Source: DATKBT01 sp035546295 (GTDB lineage: Bacteria; Acidobacteriota; Thermoanaerobaculia; Multivoradales; Multivoraceae). Taken from it: a stretch of DNA of 64,000 bases. Below are positions 35,198 through 43,738 of this stretch, one piece after another. A program made the translations under genes and the position numbers. The notes beneath the pieces were generated by a model. That model was not told where the DNA came from and did no database searches. It saw nothing but the letters and a program-made list of their open reading frames with translations. Positions within the stretch are counted from its first letter, which is position 1. Every line of letters begins with the position of its first letter. Location: positions 1-64,000 of the forward strand of contig DATKBT010000095.1 in the NCBI GenBank assembly GCA_035546295.1, read 5' to 3'.

Positions 35198-35231
35198 GAA
35201 GCCTCACGAACCGGCGCGGGGAGCTCACAGG

Positions 35232-36377
35232 ATGCAGCGCAGGATTCGAATGGGAATGGTCGGCGGCGGCCGCGGCGCCTTCATCGGCGCGGTGCATCGC
35301 ATGGCCGCCCAGCTCGACGGCGGGATCGAGCTGGTGTGCGGCGCCTTGAGCTCCGATCCCGAACGCGCTCGGGCCTCCGGGCGCGACTGGTTCCTCGCCG
35401 AGGACCGCAGCTACGGCAGCTACGAAGAGATGCTCGAGCGCGAGAGCGAGCGCGACGACCGGATGGACTTCGTCGCCATCGTGACCCCGAACCACCTGCA
35501 CTTTCCGGTGGCGAGCGCGGCGCTCGAGCGGGGCTTTCACGTGATGTGCGACAAGCCGATGACCCTCGACGTCGCCGAGGCCGAGCGCCTCGTCGAGCAG
35601 GTCGAGCGCAGCGGGCTGCTGTTCGGCCTCACCCACAACTACACCGGCTATCCGTTGGTCAAGGAGGCGCGGCGGCGCGTCGATTCCGGCGAGCTGGGCG
35701 CGATCCGCAAGGTCGTCGCCGAGTACCCGCAGGGCTGGCTCGCCACGGCGCTCGAGGCGACCGGCCAGAAGCAGGCGGATTGGCGCACCGACCCGGCGCG
35801 CGCGGGCGCCGCCGGCGCGATGGGCGACATCGGCACGCACGCGGCGAACCTCGCCGAGTACGTCACCGGTCTCGAGATCGAGAGCGTCTGCGCCGACCTC
35901 ACGACCTTCGTCGAGGGGCGGCGGCTCGACGACGACGGCAACGTCCTGCTGCGCCTCACCGGCGGCGCACGGGGCGTTCTCTACGCTAGCCAGGTGTCGG
36001 TCGACGACGAGAACGCGCTCGCGATCCGCGTTTACGGCGAGCGCGGCGGCCTCGAGTGGCGCCAGGAGGAGCCCAACACCCTCGTGCTCAAGTCTCGCGA
36101 CCGAGCGCGCCGGATCCTGCGCACCGCCAGCCACGACCTCGGCGAGGAGGCGGCGCGCAGCACCCGGCTTCCCGCCGGCCATCCGGAGGGCTTCCTCGAA
36201 GCCTTCGCCAACCTCTACCGCAGCTTCGCGCTCGCCATCGACGCCCGCCTGCGCGACGCCGACCCGCCGCCCGGCGCCGCCGACTACCCGACCGTTCGCG
36301 ACGGTCTGCGCGGGATGCGCTTCATCGAGGCGGTGGTCGAGAGCTCCGCGAGCGACCAGAAGTGGACACGCCTTTGA
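35232..36377 (+). CDS. Gfo/Idh/MocA-family sugar dehydrogenase
   Basis: A 381-residue NAD(P)-dependent oxidoreductase. The nucleotide-binding start is IRMGMVGGGRGAFIGAVHR, the catalytic-lysine block is GFHVMCDKPMTLD, and the substrate-side block is MGDIGTHAANLAEYVTG with the usual D-x-x-x-H. Proteins of this group interconvert sugars and keto-sugars; ThuB of the trehalose pathway is one. It heads a plus-strand operon with a TIM-barrel isomerase, xylulokinase and xylose isomerase, and faces ThuA, the GMC enzyme and its small subunit on the other strand. Role in reducing or oxidising a 3-keto sugar is inferred from this setting. Confidence 0.92.
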   Translation: MQRRIRMGMVGGGRGAFIGAVHRMAAQLDGGIELVCGALSSDPERARASGRDWFLAEDRSYGSYEEMLERESERDDRMDFVAIVTPNHLHFPVASAALERGFHVMCDKPMTLDVAEAERLVEQVERSGLLFGLTHNYTGYPLVKEARRRVDSGELGAIRKVVAEYPQGWLATALEATGQKQADWRTDPARAGAAGAMGDIGTHAANLAEYVTGLEIESVCADLTTFVEGRRLDDDGNVLLRLTGGARGVLYASQVSVDDENALAIRVYGERGGLEWRQEEPNTLVLKSRDRARRILRTASHDLGEEAARSTRLPAGHPEGFLEAFANLYRSFALAIDARLRDADPPPGAADYPTVRDGLRGMRFIEAVVESSASDQKWTRL

Positions 36378-36513
36378 CGCCACGAGCCCGGTCGAACACA
36401 TGGAGCGGCCGAGCTCCCGCTCGGCCGACGGCTGCGCCCTGGTGCTTCGGTTCGCCTCGACGTTGCCGCCCGTGCGTTGCATTCCCTCGATCGGCCGACC
36501 AGGAGGTCGGCGG

Positions 36514-36549
36514 CTTCAGTGGCTTCAGTGGCTTCAGTGGCTACAGTGG
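36514..36549. repeat. 9-base tandem repeat, four copies
   Basis: CTTCAGTGG occurs three times exactly (36514-36540) and once as CTACAGTGG (36541-36549), in the 255-base gap between the Gfo/Idh gene and the TIM-barrel gene. No gene is seen in the gap. Confidence 0.65.
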
Positions 36550-36632
36550 CGGAGTCGTTCGTCTCCGATCGGGGCCGATCTGCCCCGCGTTCTGAACCCG
36601 ACGCACAGTCTCGAGACATCGGAGGAACCGAG

Positions 36633-37634
36633 ATGCCACGCCCCGTGACCCTCTTCACCGGCCAGTGGGCCGACCTGCCGCTCGCCGAGCTCGCCCCGCT
36701 CGCGCACCAGCTCGGCTTCGATGGTCTCGAGCTCGCCTGCTGGGGCGATCACGTGGACGTCGTCGGCGACGACGAGGCGGCCTGCACCGAGAAGCTCGAC
36801 CTGCTCGCCGAGCACGGCCTGGCGCTGTTCGCGATCAGCAACCACCTGGTCGGCCAGGCGGTGTGCGACCGCATCGACGAGCGGCACAGGACGATCCTGC
36901 CCGCCAGGGTGTGGGGGGACGGCGATCCCGAGGGGGTGCGCCGGCGTGCGGCCGAGGAGATGATGGCGACCGCCGAAGTCGCGCGCCGCCTCGGCGTCGA
37001 GGTCGTCAACGGGTTCACGGGCAGCTCGATCTGGCACCTGCTGTACTCCTTTCCGCCGGTGCCCGCGGCGATGATCGACGCCGGCTTCGAAGACTTCGCG
37101 GCGCGCTGGGGTCCGATCCTCGACCGTTTCGAAGAGCTCGGGGTGCGCTTCGCGCTGGAGGTGCATCCGACCGAAATCGCCTTCGACATCGCTTCCGCCG
37201 AGCGCGCGCTCGAGGCGCTCGATCGTCATCCCGCGTTCGGCTTCAACTACGACCCCAGCCACCTCGGCTACCAGGGCGTGGACTACGTCGCCTTCCTTCG
37301 CCGCTTCGCCGATCGCATCTTCCACGTCCACGTCAAGGACGTCTACTGGTCGGATCGCCCGCGCGAGGCGGGGGTTTTCGGCGGCCACGTCGCGTTCGGG
37401 GATCACCGGCGGTTCTGGGACTTCCGTTCGCCCGGACGCGGCTCGATCGACTTCGAGGAGATCGTGCGCGCGCTCAACGACGTCGGCTACGCCGGGCCGC
37501 TCTCGATCGAGTGGGAGGACTCCGGGATGGACCGCGTCCACGGCGCCGGCGAGGCGTGCGAGTTCGTCAAGGGGCTCGATTTCCCGCCCGCGGGACAGGC
37601 GTTCGATTCCGCGTTCGAGAGCGAGGGGGAGTGA
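36633..37634 (+). CDS. Sugar phosphate isomerase/epimerase-like TIM-barrel protein
   Basis: A 333-residue protein of the xylose-isomerase-like TIM-barrel superfamily (IolE / AP endonuclease 2 type). Blocks include LGFDGLELACWGDHVDVV, FALEVHPTEIAFD with metal-binding E and H, NYDPSHLGYQGVDYV, FHVHVKDVYW and PLSIEWEDSGMD with the last acid. The family includes epimerases, inosose dehydratases and, more recently, lyases acting on 3-keto-glycosides. GGAGGAACCGAG precedes the ATG at 36633. Its stop overlaps the GTG of the xylulokinase gene (GTGA, 37631-37634), so the two are coupled. Confidence 0.9.
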   Translation: MPRPVTLFTGQWADLPLAELAPLAHQLGFDGLELACWGDHVDVVGDDEAACTEKLDLLAEHGLALFAISNHLVGQAVCDRIDERHRTILPARVWGDGDPEGVRRRAAEEMMATAEVARRLGVEVVNGFTGSSIWHLLYSFPPVPAAMIDAGFEDFAARWGPILDRFEELGVRFALEVHPTEIAFDIASAERALEALDRHPAFGFNYDPSHLGYQGVDYVAFLRRFADRIFHVHVKDVYWSDRPREAGVFGGHVAFGDHRRFWDFRSPGRGSIDFEEIVRALNDVGYAGPLSIEWEDSGMDRVHGAGEACEFVKGLDFPPAGQAFDSAFESEGE

Positions 37635-39124
37635 GCGCAGGCGGCTCCGCCGCGCTGGTCGCGGGCGTCGACTGCTCGACCCAGTCGACCACCGTCGAGG
37701 TGCGCGAGGCGTCGACCGGGCGGCTGGTCGCGAGCGGCCGAGCGCCGCATCCCGCGGTCACGCCGCCGGTCGCCGAGCAGGATCCCGAGGCCTGGTGGCG
37801 CGCCTTCGAGGCAGCGTGGGCGGACGCCCGCGCGCCGGCCGTGGCCGCGATCTCGGTCGCCGGGCAGCAGCATGGAATGGTCGTGCTCGGCTCCGGCGGC
37901 GAGGTGCTGCGGCCGGCGAAGCTGTGGTGCGACACGACCTCGGCGGAGGACGCGCGGCGTCTCGTCGAGCGTCTCGAAGGCGGGGCCGCGGCCTGGTCTG
38001 CGGCGTGCGGGCTGGTGCCGGTCGCCTCGTTCACGATCAGCAAGCTCGCCTGGCTGCGGCGCGTCGAGCCCGAGCTCTTCGCGCGGCTCGAGCGCGTCTG
38101 CCTGCCCCACGACTGGCTGACCTGGCGACTCACCGGCGGCGAGCTGGTGACCGATCGCGGCGACGCCTCGGGCACCGGCTACTGGGGGGTGGCCCCCGGC
38201 GGCGCCGAAGGCTACGTCTGGTCTCTGCTCGAGCTGGTCGATCCGCGCCGCGACTGGTCGGACGTCCTGCCGCGGGTGCTCGGCCCCTCCGAGCCGGCCG
38301 GGCGCTGGAACGGTGCGAACGGCGCCGTCTCCGCTGCCGTCGTCGGCCCGGGGACCGGCGACAACATGGCGGCGGCGCTCGGGCTCGGCGCGGCGCCCGG
38401 GGAGCTGGTGCTCTCGATCGGCACCTCGGGCACCGCCTACGCGGTCTCCGAGGAGCCGATCGCCGACCCGGCGGGAGCGGTCGCCGGCTTCGCCGACGCC
38501 ACCGGCCGCTTCCTGCCGCTGGTCTGCACGCTCAACGCCGCCAAGGTCACCGACGCGGTCGCCCGTCTGCTCGGCGTCGATCACCAGGAGCTCGACCGTC
38601 TGGCGCTCGCGGCGCGCCCGGGCGCCGGCGGGCTCGTGCTGCTGCCCTACCTCGACGGCGAGCGCACCCCCGATCGCCCGTCGGCCACCGGCGTGCTCGC
38701 CGGGCTGCGCTCCGACGTCGGCCGCGAGCAGCTCGCGCGCGCCGCCTTCGAGGGCGTCGTCTGCGGGCTGCTCGACGCGGTCGACGCGCTGGCCGAGCAC
38801 GCAGCGGTCGGCGACGTGGTCACCCTGGTCGGAGGAGGAGCGCGCTCGCGCGCCTATCGGCGGATCCTGGCGGACCTGTCGAACCGCGCAGTCCGAATCC
38901 CCGATCTGGGCGAGACGGTGGCGCTGGGCGCCTGCGTCCAGGCGGCGGCGGCGCTCGACGGCGCGGCTCCCGAGGAGGTCCGCGCGGGATGGGAGCTCGG
39001 CGCGGGCGAGGTCGTCGAGCCCGACGAGGCCGGCGTCGCGGAGGCACTGGAGCACGAAGTGCGCGCTCGCTACGGCCGGCGTCGCGCCCTGGAAGGGACG
39101 CAACCCCACGGGCAGGAGGTCTGA
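37631..39124 (+). CDS. xylB: Xylulokinase
   Basis: A 497-residue FGGY-family kinase that phosphorylates D-xylulose to xylulose 5-phosphate. Motifs are GVDCSTQSTTVEVRE, ISVAGQQHGMVVLG, LPHDWLTWRLTGG, GPGTGDNMAAALGLG, LPYLDGERTPDRPSATG and LVGGGARSRAYRRILAD. The start is a GTG overlapping the previous stop, with GAGGGGGA directly upstream. It is followed after two bases by xylose isomerase, completing the classic xylose route. Confidence 0.93.
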   Translation: MSAGGSAALVAGVDCSTQSTTVEVREASTGRLVASGRAPHPAVTPPVAEQDPEAWWRAFEAAWADARAPAVAAISVAGQQHGMVVLGSGGEVLRPAKLWCDTTSAEDARRLVERLEGGAAAWSAACGLVPVASFTISKLAWLRRVEPELFARLERVCLPHDWLTWRLTGGELVTDRGDASGTGYWGVAPGGAEGYVWSLLELVDPRRDWSDVLPRVLGPSEPAGRWNGANGAVSAAVVGPGTGDNMAAALGLGAAPGELVLSIGTSGTAYAVSEEPIADPAGAVAGFADATGRFLPLVCTLNAAKVTDAVARLLGVDHQELDRLALAARPGAGGLVLLPYLDGERTPDRPSATGVLAGLRSDVGREQLARAAFEGVVCGLLDAVDALAEHAAVGDVVTLVGGGARSRAYRRILADLSNRAVRIPDLGETVALGACVQAAAALDGAAPEEVRAGWELGAGEVVEPDEAGVAEALEHEVRARYGRRRALEGTQPHGQEV

Positions 39125-39126
39125 GG

Positions 39127-40527
39127 ATGCCGGAGCCATCGTCCCCACGGTCACCGTCCAACGAGTCACGGTCTCCTCGTTCGCCGTCTTCTGAGCCACG
39201 CTCGGCCGAGGCACTGTTCCCCGAGCTCGACCGGGTCCCCTTCCTCGGTCCCGACGCCCAGGAGCCGCTCGCCTATCGGTGGTACGAGCCCGACCGCGTG
39301 ATCGCCGGGCGGCGGATGGAGGATCACCTGCGTCCGGCGGTCTGCTACTGGCACACGCTCTGCTGGCCGGGCGCCGACATGTTCGGTGACGGCACCTTCG
39401 AGCGGGCCTGGCTGCGCCCCGGCGGCGACCCGATGAGCCAGGCCCGTCGCAAGCTCGACGCCGCCTTCGAGGTGACCGCCAAGCTCGGGGTGCCGTTCTT
39501 CTGCTTCCACGACCGCGACCTCGCCCCGGAGGGGGCGACGGTGCGGGAGACCGCGGACAACCTCGAGCGGATGGCGGAGGCGGCGGCGGAGAAGATGGAG
39601 GCCACCGGCGTACGCCTGCTCTGGGGCACCGCGAACCTGTTCAGCCATCCGCGCTACGCGGCCGGCGCGGCGACCAATCCCGACCCCGAGGTCTTCGCCT
39701 TCGCCGCCGCCCAAGTGCGTCGCGCCCTCGAGACGACGCAGCGCCTCGGCGGTTCGGGCTACGTGCTGTGGGGTGGACGCGAGGGCTACGACACGCTGCT
39801 CAACACCGACCTGAGGCGCGAGCTCGACCAGCTCGCGCGCTTCCTGCACCTGGTCGTGGAGCACAAGCACAAGATCGGCTTCGACGGGATGCTGATGGTG
39901 GAGCCCAAGCCGCACGAGCCCACCAAGCACCAGTACGACCACGACGGCGCCGCGGTCCACGCGTTCCTGCTGCGCCACGGCCTGGAAGGCGAGATCCGGC
40001 TCAACCTGGAGGTCAACCACGCGACCCTGGCGGGGCACAGCTTCCAGCACGAGGTCGCCTACGCGCTGGCCCACGACCTGTTCGGCAGCGTCGACGCGAA
40101 CCGCGGCGATCCGCAGAACGGTTGGGACACCGACCAGTTCCCCAACGACGTCGACGAATGGACGCTGGTGCTCTACGAGCTGCTGAGGGCCGGGGGCATC
40201 GGCAGCGGCGGCTTCAACTTCGACGCCAAGCTCCGGCGCCAGAGCGTCGATCCCGCCGACCTGTTGCATGCTCACGTCGGCGGGCTCGACACGCTGGCGG
40301 AGGCCCTGGTGCGGGCGGCGCGGCTGCTCGAGGAGGGGGGGTTGAGCCGATTCGTCGAGGAGCGCTACGCGGCCTGGGACGAGAGCCTGGGCCGCGACAT
40401 CCTCCAAGGCAGGCTCGATCTCGCGGCGCTCGGCGATCTGGTCGCACAGCGCGAGCTCGATCCGCGTCCGCGCTCGGGGCGCCAGGAGATGCTCGAGAAC
40501 GTCGTGCGCAACTGCCGCCGGAGCTGA
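39127..40527 (+). CDS. xylA: Xylose isomerase
   Basis: A 466-residue metal-dependent isomerase converting D-xylose to D-xylulose. Conserved blocks: RPAVCYWHTLCWPGADMFG, FFCFHDRDLAPEG with the catalytic histidine and aspartate, MLMVEPKPHEPTKHQYDHD, LNLEVNHATLAGHSFQHE and GGFNFDAKLRRQS. An extra N-terminal stretch of about 27 residues rich in S, P, R and E (SPRSPSNESRSPRSPSSEP) precedes the usual start at LFPELDRVPFLGP and is encoded by an imperfect 30-base repeat. GGAGG lies 8 bases upstream of the ATG at 39127, inside the end of xylB. Confidence 0.95.
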   Translation: MPEPSSPRSPSNESRSPRSPSSEPRSAEALFPELDRVPFLGPDAQEPLAYRWYEPDRVIAGRRMEDHLRPAVCYWHTLCWPGADMFGDGTFERAWLRPGGDPMSQARRKLDAAFEVTAKLGVPFFCFHDRDLAPEGATVRETADNLERMAEAAAEKMEATGVRLLWGTANLFSHPRYAAGAATNPDPEVFAFAAAQVRRALETTQRLGGSGYVLWGGREGYDTLLNTDLRRELDQLARFLHLVVEHKHKIGFDGMLMVEPKPHEPTKHQYDHDGAAVHAFLLRHGLEGEIRLNLEVNHATLAGHSFQHEVAYALAHDLFGSVDANRGDPQNGWDTDQFPNDVDEWTLVLYELLRAGGIGSGGFNFDAKLRRQSVDPADLLHAHVGGLDTLAEALVRAARLLEEGGLSRFVEERYAAWDESLGRDILQGRLDLAALGDLVAQRELDPRPRSGRQEMLENVVRNCRRS

Positions 40528-40833
40528 CTCGCCGCGCGACGGTCCCGGGGACGGGTCACTTCGCGGCCGCGCCCGGCGACGCGACCTACCGCTGTCGTGG
40601 GCGCGCGCCTTCGTTCGACCAGCGATCCTCGTCGCCCTCCCGGTTGTTACGGCGAGCGGATCGCCGTGCGCGGAGCCGGCCGTCGAGACCGTGGATCGTC
40701 TATCTTCTCGGTGTGCCGGGGCGGCACGAGCCCTGATTCGTGCCGAGCTCCGGGGCGAGCTCGCGGGCGGAGTCGCCGGCGACCAGGGTCACCAGCGGGA
40801 GGAACGGCAAACGCCACCGGGGATGGGAGCTTG
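40528..40833. other. Intergenic region with one hairpin
   Basis: No convincing gene in these 306 bases. A perfect stem CGGCACGA / TCGTGCCG with 8-base loop (40722-40745) is the main structure; it lies about 195 bases after xylA and 90 bases before the next gene, so it could end the xyl transcript. Confidence 0.45.
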
Positions 40834-41259
40834 ATGCGGCGAACGGCGGGGCTCGCGATCCTCGCAGAGGTGCTGCGCACGAAGGCATGGCTTCCCGCCG
40901 TTGTCCTGGCCGTCCACCTCCTGTTCGCACGGGTGCTCCACGCCTACCAGGCGGTGCCCGCGCTGGACCTCGCCGTGCACGGGCTGGGCGGCTTCGCGAT
41001 CGGGTACGTGTTCGACGGGGTCCTCCAGATCCTGGGGAGGCAAGGGGATGCGCGCCTGTCGGGATCGGGTCGGCTCGTCCTGGCCTTCGCGCTGGTCTGC
41101 ACGACGACGGTGCTCTGGGAGCTCGGGGAGGTGCTCTCTGACCGGATCCTCGGCACGGGCGCCCTGCTGAGCCTCGAGAACTCCCTGCTCGACATGCTGG
41201 TCGGCATCGTCGGAGGGGTGGGCTACGTCGGCTGGCGGGTGTTGGCCGAGCGGTCGTGA
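40834..41259 (+). CDS. Small four-span membrane protein of unknown function
   Basis: A 141-residue hydrophobic protein with about four membrane spans: WLPAVVLAVHLLFARVLH, LDLAVHGLGGFAIGYVFDGV, LVLAFALVCTTTVLWELGEVL and LLDMLVGIVGGVGYVGWRVL. The layout with H in the second span and WELGEVLSD ending the third is reminiscent of DUF2238/YjdF-type membrane proteins, where H..GG...G and WE occur, but this is a weak match. It begins at an ATG preceded by GGGAG. It ends convergently with the HIBADH-type gene, with no other neighbour to suggest a role. Confidence 0.7.
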   Translation: MRRTAGLAILAEVLRTKAWLPAVVLAVHLLFARVLHAYQAVPALDLAVHGLGGFAIGYVFDGVLQILGRQGDARLSGSGRLVLAFALVCTTTVLWELGEVLSDRILGTGALLSLENSLLDMLVGIVGGVGYVGWRVLAERS

Positions 41260-41365
41260 CGAAACGAAGAGCCGCCATAACCTGCCGGCGTCCGGCACCG
41301 GCTCGAGCTCGGACGTCGAGGCGTCCGGCGCCTCACGGCGCACCGCGGGCGGGCGCCGCGGGCTG

Positions 41366-42259
41366 CTAGTCCGAGTCGAAGGCGCGCAGGCGGGCGATCA
41401 GGCTCGAGGTGTCCCACCGCTTTCCGCCCAGCGCCTCGACCTCCGCGTAGAACTGATCGACCAGCGCGGTGACCGGGAGCTGGACGCCGTCGCGCCGCGC
41501 CTGCTCGAGCGCGATGCCGAGATCCTTGCGCATCCATTCGATGGCGAAGCCGTAGTCGAAGGCGCCCTCGATCATGGTGTCGGCCCGGTTGCTCATCTGC
41601 CAGCTTCCGGCGGCGCCCTTCGAGATCGCCTTGACCACCTGCCGCGGATCGAGCCCGACGCGATCGGCGAAGTGCAGGCCCTCGGACAGCGCCTGGACCA
41701 GGCCCGCGATGCAGATCTGGTTGACCATCTTGGTGAGCTGGCCTGCTCCCGCCGGCCCCATCAGGGTGGCCGCCCGCGAGTACGAGGCGATCAGGGGCTG
41801 CGCGCGCTGGAAGATCTCTTCGTCGCCCCCGCACATGACGACCAGGGTGCCGTTCTCGGCGCCGGCCTGGCCTCCCGAGACCGGCGCGTCGAGAAAGCCG
41901 CAGCCGCGCTCGCGGCAGGCGGTGTCGAGCTCGCGGGCGACGATCGCCGAGGCGGTCGTGTGGTCGACCAGGATCGCTCCCTCGCGCAACCCCGCGATCG
42001 CGCCGTCGTCGCCGAGAGTGACCTCACGCACGTCGTCGTCGTCGCCGACGCAGAGGAAGACGAAGTCGGCATCGGCAGCGGCTTCGCGGGGGGTGGGCGC
42101 GGTGGCGCTCCCCTGGTGCTCCTCGGCCCAGCCCAGAGCCCTCGCCTCGGTGCGGTTGTAGACCGTGACGGCGTGGCCGGACTTCTGCAGATGACCGGCC
42201 ATGGGATAGCCCATCACGCCGAGCCCGACGAAGGCGGTGGAAGCTCTGGAGCTCGTCAT
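41366..42259 (-). CDS. 3-hydroxyisobutyrate dehydrogenase-family NAD(P)-binding reductase
   Basis: A 297-residue beta-hydroxyacid dehydrogenase. The cofactor motif is TAFVGLGVMGYPMAGHL, the substrate block is GFLDAPVSGGQAGAENGTL, the catalytic lysine is in GAGQLTKMVNQI and the C-terminal helices include ALEQARRDGVQLPVT. An asparagine-arginine pair (VYNRT) after the second strand suggests NADPH preference, as in glyoxylate/succinate-semialdehyde reductases. The exact substrate cannot be assigned. ATG at 42259 was chosen because family similarity begins there. It is divergent from the DNA glycosylase gene over 205 bases. Confidence 0.9.
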   Translation of the reverse strand: MTSSRASTAFVGLGVMGYPMAGHLQKSGHAVTVYNRTEARALGWAEEHQGSATAPTPREAAADADFVFLCVGDDDDVREVTLGDDGAIAGLREGAILVDHTTASAIVARELDTACRERGCGFLDAPVSGGQAGAENGTLVVMCGGDEEIFQRAQPLIASYSRAATLMGPAGAGQLTKMVNQICIAGLVQALSEGLHFADRVGLDPRQVVKAISKGAAGSWQMSNRADTMIEGAFDYGFAIEWMRKDLGIALEQARRDGVQLPVTALVDQFYAEVEALGGKRWDTSSLIARLRAFDSD

Positions 42260-42464
42260 GGCGGTGAATCGCAGGCCGTGTCCAGCTCGCTGAAGCTGCT
42301 CGAGGCATTGTTGCCTGGAAAGCACGCGGCGACAACCCGGCGCGCGAGTCGGAGGGCGCTCGGACCGGCGCGAGTTGCGGAGTGATCTCGTGCCATGCTC
42401 CGGCACCCGGCATCGCTCACGCCGCTTCCCTCCGGTGACTCGTCCCGCCTTCCGCCGAGCCTCC

Positions 42465-43034
42465 ATGCCGAGATCTCTTCCACGCTCGTTCTTCGCTCGC
42501 TCCGTCCTCGAGGTGGCGCCCGACCTCCTCGGCAAGCTCCTCGTGCACGATGGCTGCGCGGGGCGCATCGTCGAGGTCGAGGCGTACCGCGAGGACGACG
42601 AGGCGTCGCATTCCCATCGCGGCGTCACCGCACGCAATCGCGTGATGTTCGGTCCGCCCGGTCATCTCTACGTCTACTTCAGCTACGGCATGCACTGGTG
42701 CGCCAACGCTGTGTGCGAGGAAGAGGGGCGCGGCGCCGCGGTGCTGCTGCGCGCGCTCGAGCCGGTCGCCGGTCTCGAGCAGATGTGGGCGCGGCGGCCT
42801 CGGGCGCGGCGCGAGCGCGAGCTGTGCTCGGGCCCCGCCAGGCTCGCCGGCGCGCTCGGGATCGGTCGCGAACACTACGGAGCCGATCTGGTGAACGGCC
42901 GCGGTCCGCGGATCGTCGACGACGGCACGCCGCCACCGAGACGCCCCGGACAGGGACCGCGCATCGGGATCAGCAAAGCGATCGAGCGGCCATGGCGGTG
43001 GTGGGTGGAGGGCAACCCCCACGTCTCGCGCTGA
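42465..43034 (+). CDS. 3-methyladenine DNA glycosylase (AAG/MPG type)
   Basis: A 189-residue base-excision-repair enzyme that removes alkylated purines. The family start RSFFARSVLEVAPDLLGKLLV, the catalytic block GRIVEVEAYREDDEASHS (glutamate and histidine in place), RNRVMFGPPGHLYVYFSYGMHWCANAV and LCSGPARLAGALGI are all present. Length is typical. ATG at 42465 gives the short N-terminus expected for bacterial members. Confidence 0.95.
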   Translation: MPRSLPRSFFARSVLEVAPDLLGKLLVHDGCAGRIVEVEAYREDDEASHSHRGVTARNRVMFGPPGHLYVYFSYGMHWCANAVCEEEGRGAAVLLRALEPVAGLEQMWARRPRARRERELCSGPARLAGALGIGREHYGADLVNGRGPRIVDDGTPPPRRPGQGPRIGISKAIERPWRWWVEGNPHVSR

Positions 43035-43144
43035 GTCGAGGACTCGCGCACTCACAGCTCGAAGCAGTGCCCCTGCGGTGCGGCGCGGAGGTTGCGGGGG
43101 CCTGTTCGGTGGCGTCCAGACCTCCAGCCGGCGCGCGCTGACGC

Positions 43145-43738
43145 TCAGATCGGCGGGTTGCGCAGCCACACCAGCTTCGCGCCGCCCGCGTCGAGCATCA
43201 GCCGATCGTCGGTCTCGAAGCTGTACGAGCGGATCCGATCCTCGCCGACCCAGCCCGCCGAGACGCTGCCGAGGACGTGATGGGTGACGGTCCGGGCGTC
43301 GAGGTCGACGGTGTAACGACCGTAGTAGCTGAAGTGCCGGCGGGTCATCTGGCGTCGCGCCTCCTCGACCGTGAGCTCCTCCTCGTCCTCGCCGTCGGCG
43401 GTTTCCTCGCCGCCCCCGCTGGCCGCGGTGGCGGGTTCGAGACAGCCGAGCTGAGCCGACATGTGGCCGTCCAGGGAGTACATGATCTGCCCGGCGGGCC
43501 GAGCCTCGGCGCCGCACCGTGCGGCGCCCTCGGCGGTGGTCCAGGACTCGAGCCGCCACGAGCCGACGAAGCTCGCCGCCGGGTCGTCCGCGGCGCCGAC
43601 GGCCAGAACGTCGGACAGCGGCGACGCCGCGGGCGCGTCCCTGCAGGCGGCCATCGCCAGTCCACTCAAGGCGAGCAGGACCGCGGCCAGCCGCTCGAGT
43701 GCGGGCCCCGCGGCGGCAGCGGCGGTTGCAGACCTCAC
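43145..43738 (-). CDS. Lipocalin-like lipoprotein coupled to prolyl oligopeptidase
   Basis: A 197-residue protein starting at a GTG that overlaps the prolyl oligopeptidase stop (GTGA, 43735-43738). The signal ends at a lipobox-like LAMAAC (about residue 32). The mature domain begins FVGSWRLESWTT and has GQIMYSLDGHMSAQL, HFSYYGRYTVDLDARTVTHHVLG and DRLMLD, the pattern of lipocalin-like (Lipocalin_5 type) domains. An acidic low-complexity insertion (EETADGEDEEELTVEE) interrupts it. Such proteins bind small hydrophobic ligands. Coupling to a lipoprotein peptidase suggests both act in the same envelope compartment. Confidence 0.75.
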   Translation of the reverse strand: MRSATAAAAAGPALERLAAVLLALSGLAMAACRDAPAASPLSDVLAVGAADDPAASFVGSWRLESWTTAEGAARCGAEARPAGQIMYSLDGHMSAQLGCLEPATAASGGGEETADGEDEEELTVEEARRQMTRRHFSYYGRYTVDLDARTVTHHVLGSVSAGWVGEDRIRSYSFETDDRLMLDAGGAKLVWLRNPPI

